NCBI GenBank assembly: GCA_038216465.1
Contig: JBBQQC010000009.1
Coordinates: forward strand, 52,457 to 116,456
Reading direction: 5' to 3'
Source of the DNA: JACCZX01 sp038216465
GTDB taxonomy: Bacteria; Pseudomonadota; Gammaproteobacteria; Burkholderiales; Burkholderiaceae_F
DNA length: 64,000 bases
A program made the translations under genes and the position numbers. Positions 8,928 through 17,772 of the stretch are shown in pieces (within the stretch, counting starts at the first letter, position 1; each line of letters opens with the position of its first letter). A model generated the notes under the pieces. The model worked only from the letters and a program-made list of their open reading frames with translations. It did not search any database and had not been told where the DNA came from.

Positions 8928-11476
8928 CGATGCGACGGTTTTTTAGTTCGCCTGTGATCGTCGCTGCCATGCTGCTGGTCGCGTTGCCATTTGCGCTGCT
9001 CGCTGGCGGATTGACGATGACGAGTGCGACCGATGTCGTGATCTTTGCGATCGCGTGCATGGCGCTGAATATCTTGGTGGGTCATACCGGACTCGTTTCG
9101 TTCGGTCACGGCGCGTGGTTCGGACTTGGCGCGTACGCGGCAGCGCTGGCACAACTGCATTGGTTTCGCGGCTCGATGCTGTGGCCGGCGCTGTTTGCCC
9201 TTGCGTTCGTGACGGTTGCCGCGATTGCGCTCGGATTCGTGATGTTGCGCCGGCGCGGCGTGTACTTCTCGCTGCTGACGCTCGCGCTATCGGCGCTGGT
9301 TTATTCGGTCGCATTTCGCTGGACCGCGTTTACCGGTGGTGAGAACGGCCTCGGCGGACTTGCGCGGGCAAACTGGTTCGGAGTGGATCTCGAGAATCGG
9401 TGGCTGTATTACACGCTGGTCGCTTCAATTGGACTTGCGACCGTGTACGGCCTGGCACGCTTTCACGCATCGTCAATCGGCAGTGTGCTGAACGCGATTC
9501 GCGAGAACGAACAACGTGCGCAGTTCATCGGGTATCCAGCCGTGCGTTACAAGCTCGCTGCGTTCGTGCTGTCGAGTGTGCTGACGAGTCTTGCAGGCGT
9601 GCTGTTCGCGTTTCACCATCGCTTCGCTTCCGCCGATCCGACTGCGGTGTCGTTTTCGGGCGAGCTACTGGCGATGGTGATCATCGGCGGAATGCGGAGC
9701 CTGCTAGGCCCTGCACTCGGTGCGCTGTTTTATATCCTCTTCCGCGAGTACCTGTCGATCTGGACCTCGCACTGGCTGTGGTTCTTCGGGCTGCTGTTCG
9801 TCGGCTTCATCGTTTTTTCGCCGAGCGGCCTGGTCGGCTTGTGGCAACGACTGCAGCGGCTGACTGCGCCTTGGCGCAAACGGCAGATCGAGGCTGCGGC
9901 GATGGCGGGCCGGGCGATTGAGCTCGGTGTCGAGCTGCCGGCATTCGTCCGCGCGTACGCGACCGACACCGGCACCGTGCTGGCGGCCGATGGTATGGCC
10001 AAATCATTCGGCGGTATTCGTGCGCTGCAGGATGCAAGCATTGCGGTCGGTGCACGCTCGCTGCATGCATTGATCGGCCCGAACGGCGCCGGCAAGACGA
10101 CGCTTTTCAATCTGATTTCCGGTCTCGTGACGCCTGACCACGGCCGCGTCGTGCTGTCGGGAGCGAACATTACGCGCGCGGCTCCGCACAGGATCGTGGC
10201 AGCCGGCGTTGCACGCTCTTTTCAGATCACCAATCTGTTTCCGGCGCTGACGGTGCACGAGAACGTGCGCCTTGCGGTGCAGGCGCGAGCGCGCGGTCGT
10301 TTCAACGGCTGGACGCCGACCGTCGCGATCGAGCCGGTGATGCAAGAAACCGCCCAACTGATTCGCTTTCTCGGACTGAGCGGAATCGAGCGGGCCGAAG
10401 CGGGTGCGCTCTCATATGGCGGGCAGCGGTTGCTCGACATGGGATTGGCGCTCGCGTGCGCGCCGCGTGTGCTGCTGCTCGACGAGCCGCTGGCCGGGCT
10501 CGCAGCCGCCGAGCGCGAGCGCGTGGCGCAGCTTGTCAAGCGCATCGCGTCCGATCTGCCGGTGCTGCTGGTCGAGCACGACATCGATCGCGTGTTTGCG
10601 CTCGCCGATCGCGTGACGGTGATGAACGACGGCAAGATCTTGTTCGAAGGCAGCGCAACCGATGCACGCGGCAGCGAAGCAGTGCGCGAAATATATATCG
10701 GCTCCGGCACCGCCGCGCTGGCCGCCACCGCGCACGGCAGTGCAGAGCGCGCCGCAGCGCCCGCACTGCTCACTCTGGACGCGATCGACGCGTTCTATGG
10801 CAAGAGCCACATCATCAAGAACGTGGCGCTGACCGTGCACGAACACGAGATCGTCGCGCTGCTGGGTCGCAATGGCGCTGGCAAATCCACTCTGTTGAAG
10901 ACGATCATCGGCACGGTGTCGGCCACGGAGGGAACGATCGCGCTCGGCGAGCTGCCGCTGGCGCGTCTACCGGCGTGGCATATCGCGCGTCTCGGTGTCG
11001 GCTATGTGCCGCAGGGCAGGGCACTCTTCGCGGGGATGAGCGTACGCGACAATCTGGCGCTTGGGCGCCTCAAGCGGCTGCGGAAGAGCAATGGGGTCGG
11101 TGTCGCGTGGTCCGACGACAAGATCGTCGAGTTCTTTCCAAAGCTTGCCGTTCGGCTGGATACGCCCGCCGACTTTCTATCGGGTGGCGAGCAGCAAATG
11201 GTCGCAGTCGCGCGCGCACTGGCGGGTCATGTGCGGGTGCTGCTACTCGACGAGCCGTTTGAAGGCCTAGCGCCGACGGTGATCGAGGAATTGTTCACGG
11301 CCTTTGATCGGCTGCGTGCGGAACTGGCGATCGTGATCGTCGAGCACAATCTGGATCTGGTACTGGCGCTGGCGGACCGCGCCTACGTGCTCGAGCGCGG
11401 CAGCGTTGTTCACGTCGGACCCGCCGCGGCGCTGCGCGAAAACCTGGAACTGCGGAGGCAAGTGCTGTGGATGTAA
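8924..11476 (+). CDS. Triple-fusion ABC transporter protein: LivM permease - LivG ATPase - LivF ATPase
   Basis: An 850-residue polypeptide joining three normally separate subunits. Residues about 1-320 are a LivM-type permease with multiple membrane segments (NILVGHTGLVSFGHGAWFGLG). Residues about 345-595 are a LivG-type ATPase: Walker A GPNGAGKTT near 385, signature LSYGGQ, Walker B LLLDEP. Residues about 610-850 are a LivF-type ATPase: Walker A GRNGAGKST near 648, signature LSGGEQQ, Walker B LLLDEPFEGL. The LivG signature is LSYGG rather than LSGGQ, which is common in this family. No stop interrupts the joins. The start is GTG 8924 or ATG 8930. The last 10 nt overlap the dehydrogenase gene. 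Confidence 0.92.
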   Translation: MTMRRFFSSPVIVAAMLLVALPFALLAGGLTMTSATDVVIFAIACMALNILVGHTGLVSFGHGAWFGLGAYAAALAQLHWFRGSMLWPALFALAFVTVAAIALGFVMLRRRGVYFSLLTLALSALVYSVAFRWTAFTGGENGLGGLARANWFGVDLENRWLYYTLVASIGLATVYGLARFHASSIGSVLNAIRENEQRAQFIGYPAVRYKLAAFVLSSVLTSLAGVLFAFHHRFASADPTAVSFSGELLAMVIIGGMRSLLGPALGALFYILFREYLSIWTSHWLWFFGLLFVGFIVFSPSGLVGLWQRLQRLTAPWRKRQIEAAAMAGRAIELGVELPAFVRAYATDTGTVLAADGMAKSFGGIRALQDASIAVGARSLHALIGPNGAGKTTLFNLISGLVTPDHGRVVLSGANITRAAPHRIVAAGVARSFQITNLFPALTVHENVRLAVQARARGRFNGWTPTVAIEPVMQETAQLIRFLGLSGIERAEAGALSYGGQRLLDMGLALACAPRVLLLDEPLAGLAAAERERVAQLVKRIASDLPVLLVEHDIDRVFALADRVTVMNDGKILFEGSATDARGSEAVREIYIGSGTAALAATAHGSAERAAAPALLTLDAIDAFYGKSHIIKNVALTVHEHEIVALLGRNGAGKSTLLKTIIGTVSATEGTIALGELPLARLPAWHIARLGVGYVPQGRALFAGMSVRDNLALGRLKRLRKSNGVGVAWSDDKIVEFFPKLAVRLDTPADFLSGGEQQMVAVARALAGHVRVLLLDEPFEGLAPTVIEELFTAFDRLRAELAIVIVEHNLDLVLALADRAYVLERGSVVHVGPAAALRENLELRRQVLWM

Positions 11477-12414
11477 ACACAAAGGTCGCGGCGATCGTGG
11501 GTGCCGGATTGATCGGTCGCGCGTGGGCGGTCGTGTTCGCGCGCGCGGGTTGGACGGTGCGGCTCTTCGACGCGGTGCCGGCGCAACTGACAATCGCGCG
11601 CCAGCAGATTGTGCAAACGCTCGCAGATCAGGAGGGGGTCGGGCTGGTCGACGACGCGCCCGCCGCGCTCCAGCGCATCGCGCCCTGCACTAGGCTCAGC
11701 GAATGCGTCGCAGGTGCCGCCTGGGTGCAAGAGAACCTACCGGAGGAAATTGCGCTCAAGCGAACCGCTTTCACCGAGTTCGACCGACTGGCGCCGTCCG
11801 ACGCAATACTCGCGAGCAGCACGTCGGCGATCGTTGCCTCGCAATTCACGGCGGATCTCACCGGACGCACACGCTGTCTCGTTGCGCATCCGGTCAATCC
11901 ACCGCATCTGGTGCCCGTCGTCGAGTTGTGTGGCGCGCCCTGGACCAGTGAAGCCACGCTCGATCGCGCGCGCGCAACGATGGAATCGCTTGGGCAGGTA
12001 CCGGTGCTTGTACGGCGCGAGGTCGAAGGCTTTGTATTGAACCGGCTGCAAGGCGCACTGCTGACTGAAGCGATGCGGCTGGTCGCCGACGGCATCATTT
12101 CGCCAGATGACCTCGACAAGACGGTGCGCGATGGCCTCGGTATGCGCTGGTCGTTCATGGGCCCTTTCGAAACGATCGAACTCAATGCGCCGGGTGGTGT
12201 AGCCGACTACTGCGCGCGCTACAGTGGTTTTTATCGGCGGCTCGCGGCCGATCCCGCGCCGCCGTCGGTGTGGGAAGGGCCCAGTGCCGCGCGCGTGGCT
12301 GCCGCGCTGGACGCACCATTGACTCCCGCGCACCGCGAGGCGCGCACCGCGCGGCGCGATCGCCGCTTACTGGCGCTGCGAAGGCACAAACTCGACATCG
12401 AATCGCAAGGCTGA
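11467..12414 (+). CDS. 3-hydroxyacyl-CoA dehydrogenase-family protein, carnitine/L-gulonate dehydrogenase-like
   Basis: NAD-dependent beta-hydroxy acid dehydrogenase of 315 residues. The dinucleotide motif VGAGLIG is at residues 11-17, followed by the ENLPEE and SSTSAIVAS segments and the active-site region AHPVNPPHLVPVVEL. The second domain is helical (GFVLNRLQGALL). The short single-unit form with NPPHLVPVVE resembles lambda-crystallin, L-gulonate 3-dehydrogenase and L-carnitine dehydrogenase more than the fatty-acid oxidation enzyme. It starts with GTG 11467 inside the end of the transporter gene and is followed by a beta-keto acid cleavage enzyme, so it probably makes that enzyme's keto-acid substrate. 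Confidence 0.85.
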   Translation: MDVNTKVAAIVGAGLIGRAWAVVFARAGWTVRLFDAVPAQLTIARQQIVQTLADQEGVGLVDDAPAALQRIAPCTRLSECVAGAAWVQENLPEEIALKRTAFTEFDRLAPSDAILASSTSAIVASQFTADLTGRTRCLVAHPVNPPHLVPVVELCGAPWTSEATLDRARATMESLGQVPVLVRREVEGFVLNRLQGALLTEAMRLVADGIISPDDLDKTVRDGLGMRWSFMGPFETIELNAPGGVADYCARYSGFYRRLAADPAPPSVWEGPSAARVAAALDAPLTPAHREARTARRDRRLLALRRHKLDIESQG

Positions 12415-12428
12415 CCGCAGGAGATTGC

Positions 12429-13373
12429 ATGGCCGAATCAAGCAAACCGTCACGCAAGGTGATCATCACCTGCGCCGTTACCGGCGCCATTCATACGCCG
12501 TCGATGTCATCGCATCTGCCGATCACACCGAAGGAAATAGCCGACGCAGCGGTTGCCGCGGCCGAGGCCGGCGCCGCGATCGTCCATCTGCACGCCCGTG
12601 ATCCGGTCGATGGACGTCCGACTCAGGATCCGAAATATTTCCTCGAGTTCGCGCCCGACATCGCGCGCCGCTCAGATGTCGTCATCAATTTCACGACCGG
12701 CGGCGCACCGACGATGTTGGTGGAGGAACGGTTGCAACCGGCGCTGCAGCTGAAGCCCGAAGTGGCGTCGCTGAACATGGGATCGATGAACTTCGGCCTG
12801 TTTCCGATGCTCGCACGGTTCAAGGATTTCAAGTTCGACTGGGAGCGACCGTACCTGGAAGGCTCGTTCGACCGTGTATTCAGGAACACGTTTAAGGACA
12901 TCGACCACATCCTGACCTCGTGCGCTGGCAACGCGACGCGCTTCGAGATCGAGTGTTACGACATCGGACATCTGTACACCGCGAAGCACTTCTTCGATCG
13001 TGGCACGGTAAAGGCGCCGCTGTTTATTCAGAGCGTATTCGGAATTCTGGGCGGCATCGGCGCGCATCCAGACGATGTTGCGCACATGAAGCGCACGGCG
13101 GATCGCCTGTTCGGCGATCAGTATCGCTGGAGCGTGCTCGGCGCCGGCCGCAATCAGTTGCCGATCGCTGCGCTGTCGGCGGCGATGGGCGGCAACGTGC
13201 GCGTCGGTCTGGAAGACAGCCTGTGGCTCGGACCCGGCAAGCTCGCCGAATCGAACGCTGCACAGGTGCGCGCAGTGCGGCAGATTATCGAGGGGCTCGG
13301 TCTTGAGATCGCGACACCGGACGAGGCGCGCAAGATACTGGCGCTAAAGGGGAAGGCGGCTGTTGGGTTCTGA
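12429..13373 (+). CDS. Beta-keto acid cleavage enzyme (BKACE, DUF849 family)
   Basis: A 314-residue TIM-barrel, zinc-dependent enzyme. The family swaps the acyl part of a beta-keto acid with acetyl-CoA to give acetoacetate and a new acyl-CoA. Visible signs are the N-terminal ITCAVTGAIHTP strand, the metal pair His53/His55 in VHLHARDP, the substrate loop NFTTGG and the GAGRNQ segment. ATG 12429 follows AGGAGA at 12419. The frame extends upstream into the dehydrogenase gene, but that part has no family similarity. A member acting on 3-dehydrocarnitine is known next to carnitine dehydrogenase; that exact substrate here is inference. Confidence 0.88.
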   Translation: MAESSKPSRKVIITCAVTGAIHTPSMSSHLPITPKEIADAAVAAAEAGAAIVHLHARDPVDGRPTQDPKYFLEFAPDIARRSDVVINFTTGGAPTMLVEERLQPALQLKPEVASLNMGSMNFGLFPMLARFKDFKFDWERPYLEGSFDRVFRNTFKDIDHILTSCAGNATRFEIECYDIGHLYTAKHFFDRGTVKAPLFIQSVFGILGGIGAHPDDVAHMKRTADRLFGDQYRWSVLGAGRNQLPIAALSAAMGGNVRVGLEDSLWLGPGKLAESNAAQVRAVRQIIEGLGLEIATPDEARKILALKGKAAVGF

Positions 13374-13487
13374 TCAGAAGCACCGACGTGTGCGGCTCGG
13401 CGCTAGTGATGGGTAGTTCTACAGACCGGCGCAGTTCCGCGCCCCCGCTCACGAGACGTCCAGAAGCATTGCGGATGAGGGAGGTCG

Positions 13488-13805
13488 CTATCTGCGGTAA
13501 AACACGTTCATGCTGCCGATCCGACTGATCCTATCTCCTTCATAGAACACGTTCATGCTGCCGATCTGACTGATTCGCCCTTCGGTGTCTGTCCGAACGA
13601 TCCACTCGCCTATTTTGGAAATGCGGCCCGATGGATCAGTCAACACTGTGTAGGAACCGATGCGATCAATCTCGCCATTGATGCCGATCTGCGATCGCAC
13701 GGTTACGTTTCCGACACGAAGAGGCTTGGTGACGTTAACTGTGGTCTGAGCGCTTGCCGCGCAGCAGCTAACCAGTAAAAAAAGGCCATAGACAATAGAT
13801 CGCAT
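13488..13805 (-). CDS. Small secreted protein with about 15-residue GRIxxIG repeats
   Basis: Unknown function. The 105-residue product starts with a signal peptide (MRSIVYGLFLLVSCCAASAQ). The mature part has four imperfect repeats of 15-16 residues, with core G/D-x-I-x-x-IG followed by a short hydrophobic strand: GEIDRIGSYTVLTDPS, GRISKIGEWIVRTDTE, GRISQIGSMNVFYEG and DRISRIGSMNVFYRR. The pattern predicts a small beta-repeat or solenoid fold. The last two repeats are nearly identical in DNA, a sign of recent duplication. ATG 13805 is chosen because the signal peptide begins there; the frame stays open to 13856. It stands alone between the cleavage-enzyme operon and metY. Confidence 0.7.
   Translation of the reverse strand: MRSIVYGLFLLVSCCAASAQTTVNVTKPLRVGNVTVRSQIGINGEIDRIGSYTVLTDPSGRISKIGEWIVRTDTEGRISQIGSMNVFYEGDRISRIGSMNVFYRR
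13501..13575. repeat. Direct repeat of 45-nt period inside the small secreted protein gene
   Basis: The 20-mer at 13501-13520 recurs exactly at 13546-13565, and the following ten bases differ at two positions. The period is 45 nt, so the repeat adds 15 residues in frame at the C-terminus. Confidence 0.85.
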
Positions 13806-13972
13806 GTTCTTCGCCTGGGGATTTCTGCTTGAAATCGGTAGCACGAGGCCCGTCACTATTAATCACAATGCCTCTGAGTAATTCGCGATAGCGCCAACAA
13901 CCAAGGTTGATGAAGCGAGAGAAGACTAACGCACTAACTACTCATATGGCGTTTGCAATCCAAAAACTTCGG

Positions 13973-15271
13973 TCAGGTGATACTTGCAAATGCCTGCTCT
14001 AAGTCCCACAAGATGTCATCGATCGACTCGATCCCAATCGACAGCCGCACCATTTCTGGCAAGACACCTGCCGCGCGCTGTTCTTCTTCAGACAACTGGC
14101 GGTGCGTGGTCGATGCTGGGTGAATCACCAGCGACTTCGCATCGCCGATGTTCGCCAGATGCGACAGGAACTGCAGGCCATCGATGAATTTAACGCCCGC
14201 GGCGGCGCCGCCCTTGATGCCGAATGTCATCACACTCGATGCGCCCGGCTCGCCGTCGACCAGGCGCAGATACTTTTTCGCCAGCCCGTAGTACGGGCTT
14301 GACTTCAGCCCCGGCCAGTTGACCCATTCGACTCGCGGATGTGCTTCCAGAAACTGCGCGACGTGGCGCGCGTTCTGCACGTGGCGCTCCATCCGCACGT
14401 GCAGCGTCTCCAGCCCCTGCAGCAGCAGCCACGCCGACAGCGGCGCGAGTGATGAGCCATGCACGCGCAACACCTCCATGCGCGCCTTCATCGTGTACGC
14501 AAAATCGCCGAAGGTTTCCCAGAACTTGACGCCGTGGTAGCCCTTCGACGGCGCGACCATGTCTGGAAACTTGCCGTTGCCCCAGTCGAACTTGCCGCTT
14601 TCGACCAGCACGCCGCCGAGCGTCGTGCCGTGGCCGCCGATGTACTTCGTCGCCGAGTGCACGACGATATCGGCGCCCCAGTCGAATGGCCGGCACAGAT
14701 ACGGCGATGCCATCGTGTTGTCGATCATCAGCGGGATCTGGGCTGCGCGGGCGATCGCTGCGACGGCCTCGATGTCGAGCACGTTGATCTTCGGGTTGCC
14801 GAGCGTCTCGCCGTAGATCAGCCGCGTGTTCGGCTGCAGTGCGCGCCGAAAATTCTGCGGATCGTCGGGATCGACCAGCGTCGCTTGAATTCCCATTTTC
14901 GGCAGCGTGACTGCGAACTGCGAATACGTGCCGCCGTAAAGCAAGGACGACGCAACGATGTGCTCGCCTGGCTGAACGATCGCAAGGATCGCGGTCAGCT
15001 GCGCCGCCATGCCGGAACTGGCCGCCAGCCCGGCGCGGCCGTTTTCCAGCGCAGCGACGCGCTCTTCCAACACCGCGACCGTCGGATTACTGATACGCGA
15101 GTACACGTTGCCGAACGTCTGCAGATTGAAAAGGCTTGCAGCGTGATCGGCCGAATCAAAGACGTAACTGGTGGTTTGATAAATTGGCTGCGCGCGCGAC
15201 CCGGTCGCGGCGTCTGGAAGCTGCCCGGCGTGCAGACACAACGTTTCGATGCCGAATTCCCGGTCTGCCAT
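13973..15271 (-). CDS. metY: O-acetylhomoserine aminocarboxypropyltransferase (sulfhydrylase)
   Basis: PLP enzyme making homocysteine from O-acetylhomoserine and sulfide in methionine biosynthesis. At 432 residues it has the length of the MetY branch of the Cys/Met-metabolism PLP family, longer than cystathionine synthases. The N-terminus FGIETLCLHAG, the RISNPT motif and the PLP lysine Lys209 in SATKYIGGHGT are visible. It follows a CoA-binding-domain gene on the same strand with a 6-nt gap, so the two are probably co-transcribed. Confidence 0.93.
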   Translation of the reverse strand: MADREFGIETLCLHAGQLPDAATGSRAQPIYQTTSYVFDSADHAASLFNLQTFGNVYSRISNPTVAVLEERVAALENGRAGLAASSGMAAQLTAILAIVQPGEHIVASSLLYGGTYSQFAVTLPKMGIQATLVDPDDPQNFRRALQPNTRLIYGETLGNPKINVLDIEAVAAIARAAQIPLMIDNTMASPYLCRPFDWGADIVVHSATKYIGGHGTTLGGVLVESGKFDWGNGKFPDMVAPSKGYHGVKFWETFGDFAYTMKARMEVLRVHGSSLAPLSAWLLLQGLETLHVRMERHVQNARHVAQFLEAHPRVEWVNWPGLKSSPYYGLAKKYLRLVDGEPGASSVMTFGIKGGAAAGVKFIDGLQFLSHLANIGDAKSLVIHPASTTHRQLSEEEQRAAGVLPEMVRLSIGIESIDDILWDLEQAFASIT

Positions 15272-15277
15272 GTGCTG

Positions 15278-15763
15278 CTAGTACGACAGTTGTCGCGGGC
15301 GGCGCGCCGAGATCACGCGCGTGTTGACGCCTGCCCAGTTGAGTCCGCCGAATAAGCGTCCGTGCTCGATCTTCACGCAGCGATCCATCACCACAGCGAG
15401 ACCCGCGGCGCGTGCCTTGTCGGCCGCAGGTTCATTGATTACGCCCAACTGCATCCAAAGCGTCTTCGCTCCGATAGCGATTGCTTCATCTGCGAGCGGT
15501 CCGATGTCGTCGGGCTTGCGAAAACAATCGACCATGTCGATTTCACCCGCCGCGCGCGCTGCGGCCAGCGTCGGATAGCACGGCCGCCCCAGAATGTCGC
15601 GGTATTTCGGATTGACCGGAATCATCGTGTAGCCGTGCTCAAGCAGATACTTGCCGACGAAGAAGCTCGGGCGATGCCATTCAGCAGAAATGCCAACGAC
15701 GGCCACACGCCGGTTGTCGCGCAGAATGCGGCGCAGTGTCGGGATGTCGGTGTTGTCAGCCAT
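15278..15763 (-). CDS. CoA-binding domain protein (YccU-like)
   Basis: A 161-residue single Rossmann-type CoA_binding_2 domain. Visible motifs are the N-terminal VAVVGIS strand-loop, the family-typical RPSFFVGKYLLEHGYTMIPVNP segment and the final CVKIEH near residue 132. Biochemical role is unknown for the family, though such domains bind CoA or nucleotides. It is upstream of metY with only 6 nt between, a common pairing that suggests a link to sulfur amino acid metabolism. Confidence 0.88.
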   Translation of the reverse strand: MADNTDIPTLRRILRDNRRVAVVGISAEWHRPSFFVGKYLLEHGYTMIPVNPKYRDILGRPCYPTLAAARAAGEIDMVDCFRKPDDIGPLADEAIAIGAKTLWMQLGVINEPAADKARAAGLAVVMDRCVKIEHGRLFGGLNWAGVNTRVISARRPRQLSY

Positions 15764-15878
15764 CGAAGCATTCTATCGGCGACCAGACCAAAGATGAACC
15801 GGCGACGGGGCAAGGCCGAAAGATGCGAAGATTCTCCGCGCGGTCACTGTCGCCAACCGCTGCGGCGAAGTGCCACTT

Positions 15879-16904
15879 ATGGCCGATCAACTGATACCCC
15901 CGCCTGAAGACGCCGAAGTTCGTGCGCGACTCACCGAAATGTTGTTTGGGTTCATGCGGACCCAGGCCCTATCCGCGGCGGCAAAACTCGGTATCTCGGA
16001 CATTGTCGATGCGGAAGCTCGCGACATTCGAGACATTGCGCGCGACGTGGGCGCAAACGAATCTTCGCTCTATCGGCTCCTCCGCTTCCTTGCGAGCGAG
16101 GGAGTGTTCGAGGAAGTAGAGCCGAGACGGTTCACTTCAAACCATCTTTCGGACGGGCTCCGAAGCTCCGTGCCTCTGACGATGCGATACATCGCCATCG
16201 CGATGGGAGCAGAGCAATATCGGGGATGGAGCGAAGCGTTTCATTCGTTCGTCACCGGCGAATGCGGCTTCGATCGGGAGTATGGACATTCGTATTTCAG
16301 CCATCTCGCTCAGCATCAAGAGGCGAATACCGTCTTCAATCGCGCGATGGCAGCCGGCACGCGTGCACGTATCGAAGCGCTGATTGCGCTCGACTGGAGC
16401 AATCAGCGACGCGTCGCAGATATCGGCGGTGGCAGCGGCACGGCCATCGCCGCGGTGCTTGCGGCCAACCCGCACCTGCACGGAGCGCTGTTCGACCTTT
16501 CCAATGTCGTCGCGGAAGCGCCCAGCGTCCTCGAGCAGGCAGGCGTCGGCGACCGCTGCGAGATCGTCAGCGGCAATTTCTTCACCGACCCGTTGCCGCC
16601 GGCTGATGCGTACGTGCTCGCACAGGTGCTGCACGACTGGGACGACGATCGGGCGGCAGCGATCCTTCGCAACTGTCGTCGCTCGATTGCCGAGCGCGGA
16701 CGTCTGCTGGTGGTCGATGGTGTCGTTCCGTCGGGACCCGAGCCAGGCTTTCTTAAGCACATGGACCTTCACATGCTCGTCCTCGTCGGCGGCAAGGAGC
16801 GAACCGATCGCGAGTGGCGCGAGCTTCTGGCCGCGGAGGCCTTCGAGATTGCAAGCATCACGACCGCTGGGCCGGCGAATCTCATCGAAGCGCGGCCCGT
16901 CTGA
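15879..16904 (+). CDS. SAM-dependent O-methyltransferase, hydroxyneurosporene-methyltransferase-like
   Basis: A 341-residue class I methyltransferase of the O-methyltransferase family 2. An N-terminal winged-helix dimerisation domain is followed by the SAM-binding domain: DIGGGSGT near residue 186, the acidic FDLSNV motif, then LHDWDDD with the conserved His/Asp pair seen in plant-type and CrtF-like O-methyltransferases. The substrate, probably a hydroxylated small molecule, is not predictable. ATG 15879 is preferred over GTG 15870. It is a single gene, divergent from the metY pair and convergent with the tectonin-repeat gene. Confidence 0.85.
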   Translation: MADQLIPPPEDAEVRARLTEMLFGFMRTQALSAAAKLGISDIVDAEARDIRDIARDVGANESSLYRLLRFLASEGVFEEVEPRRFTSNHLSDGLRSSVPLTMRYIAIAMGAEQYRGWSEAFHSFVTGECGFDREYGHSYFSHLAQHQEANTVFNRAMAAGTRARIEALIALDWSNQRRVADIGGGSGTAIAAVLAANPHLHGALFDLSNVVAEAPSVLEQAGVGDRCEIVSGNFFTDPLPPADAYVLAQVLHDWDDDRAAAILRNCRRSIAERGRLLVVDGVVPSGPEPGFLKHMDLHMLVLVGGKERTDREWRELLAAEAFEIASITTAGPANLIEARPV

Positions 16905-16929
16905 GTGATCCGATGGCGGTGCGCCCGCC

Positions 16930-17667
16930 TTAGCGCCGCGGCTGCCAGCGAAAAATTCTTCCCTCCGAGTTCACCAGCCAGGGTACCGGGCCCGCGGACA
17001 GCGCCACCGCGCCGCCCTCGACCCGACGCCAGCCGCGTCCGTCCCAACGTTGCACGCGGTAGCCGCCCTCGACGCGCTCGGTACCCAGCGCCCACACGGT
17101 GCCCGTGTTAGCGACTGTGACCGAAGTGCCTTGACCCGGAAGAAGCTGCCATGCGCCGTTATCGGTCATGCGAAAGATTTCGCCGCGATCATTAACCACC
17201 CACGGCATGCCGCGCGGACCGACGTCGATGCGTACTGCGCCGCCGGGGACGAGATCCCAGTCGTTGCCGTTCCAGCGATGAATCGTGAAGCCACCTTCGG
17301 TAGGGGTGATGCCGACGACCCACACCGAGCCGTTGGGGCCGACGCCGATGTCGCGGGCTAAGCCCGGTAGCCGCTCCCAACCACCGGTGCGCAGACGAAA
17401 GATGTGATTTTCCGAATTAATTACCCATGGAACTCCCTGGGGGTCGACATCGATGCGGACCGCGCCACCAGGCATGAGCTGCCAATCGTTGCCGCTCCAC
17501 CGATAAATCGGATGTCCACCCTCGACGTGTTCGATGCCGATGACCCACGCGTCACCGCGCGCGCCGACGCCGATGTCGGTCGCTAGGCCCGGCAGCAGCT
17601 GCCACTGAGCAAATGCAACGGATGCGCAAAGCGAAAGCAGAGCGGCGAGCAGCAGGCGCAATTTCAT
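16930..17667 (-). CDS. Secreted tectonin-like beta-propeller protein
   Basis: A 245-residue product with a signal peptide (MKLRLLLAALLSLCASVAFAQ) and six consecutive repeats of 33-40 residues. Each begins with W-x-x-L/V-x-G and carries a D-I-G-V-G or R-I-D-V-like strand and a W-V-I/V-N/G strand. Long and short repeats alternate, so it reads as three pairs forming one six-bladed propeller. This is the tectonin/lectin-like pattern linked to carbohydrate or surface binding in other proteins; no function is known here. The start was set at the signal peptide, ATG 17667, although the frame is open to 17766. The tmRNA gene lies just upstream. Confidence 0.75.
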   Translation of the reverse strand: MKLRLLLAALLSLCASVAFAQWQLLPGLATDIGVGARGDAWVIGIEHVEGGHPIYRWSGNDWQLMPGGAVRIDVDPQGVPWVINSENHIFRLRTGGWERLPGLARDIGVGPNGSVWVVGITPTEGGFTIHRWNGNDWDLVPGGAVRIDVGPRGMPWVVNDRGEIFRMTDNGAWQLLPGQGTSVTVANTGTVWALGTERVEGGYRVQRWDGRGWRRVEGGAVALSAGPVPWLVNSEGRIFRWQPRR

Positions 17668-17772
17668 GATGGGTGCGAGGCGACGAGGATGAAGCCGCGA
17701 TCCTACCCGACAGACGAATGTCAATTGGCAGCCGCGCTTTAGGCAAATGCCATCTTGCGGTGGCATTTTGTT

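Noticed and set aside
12270..12428. N-terminal extension of the cleavage enzyme
   Set aside because: The extension reads Arg/Ala-rich codons within the dehydrogenase gene; a good ribosome-binding site precedes ATG 12429.
14459..15355. 298-codon plus-strand open frame opposite metY
   Set aside because: It is a shadow of metY, with no motif or ribosome-binding site.
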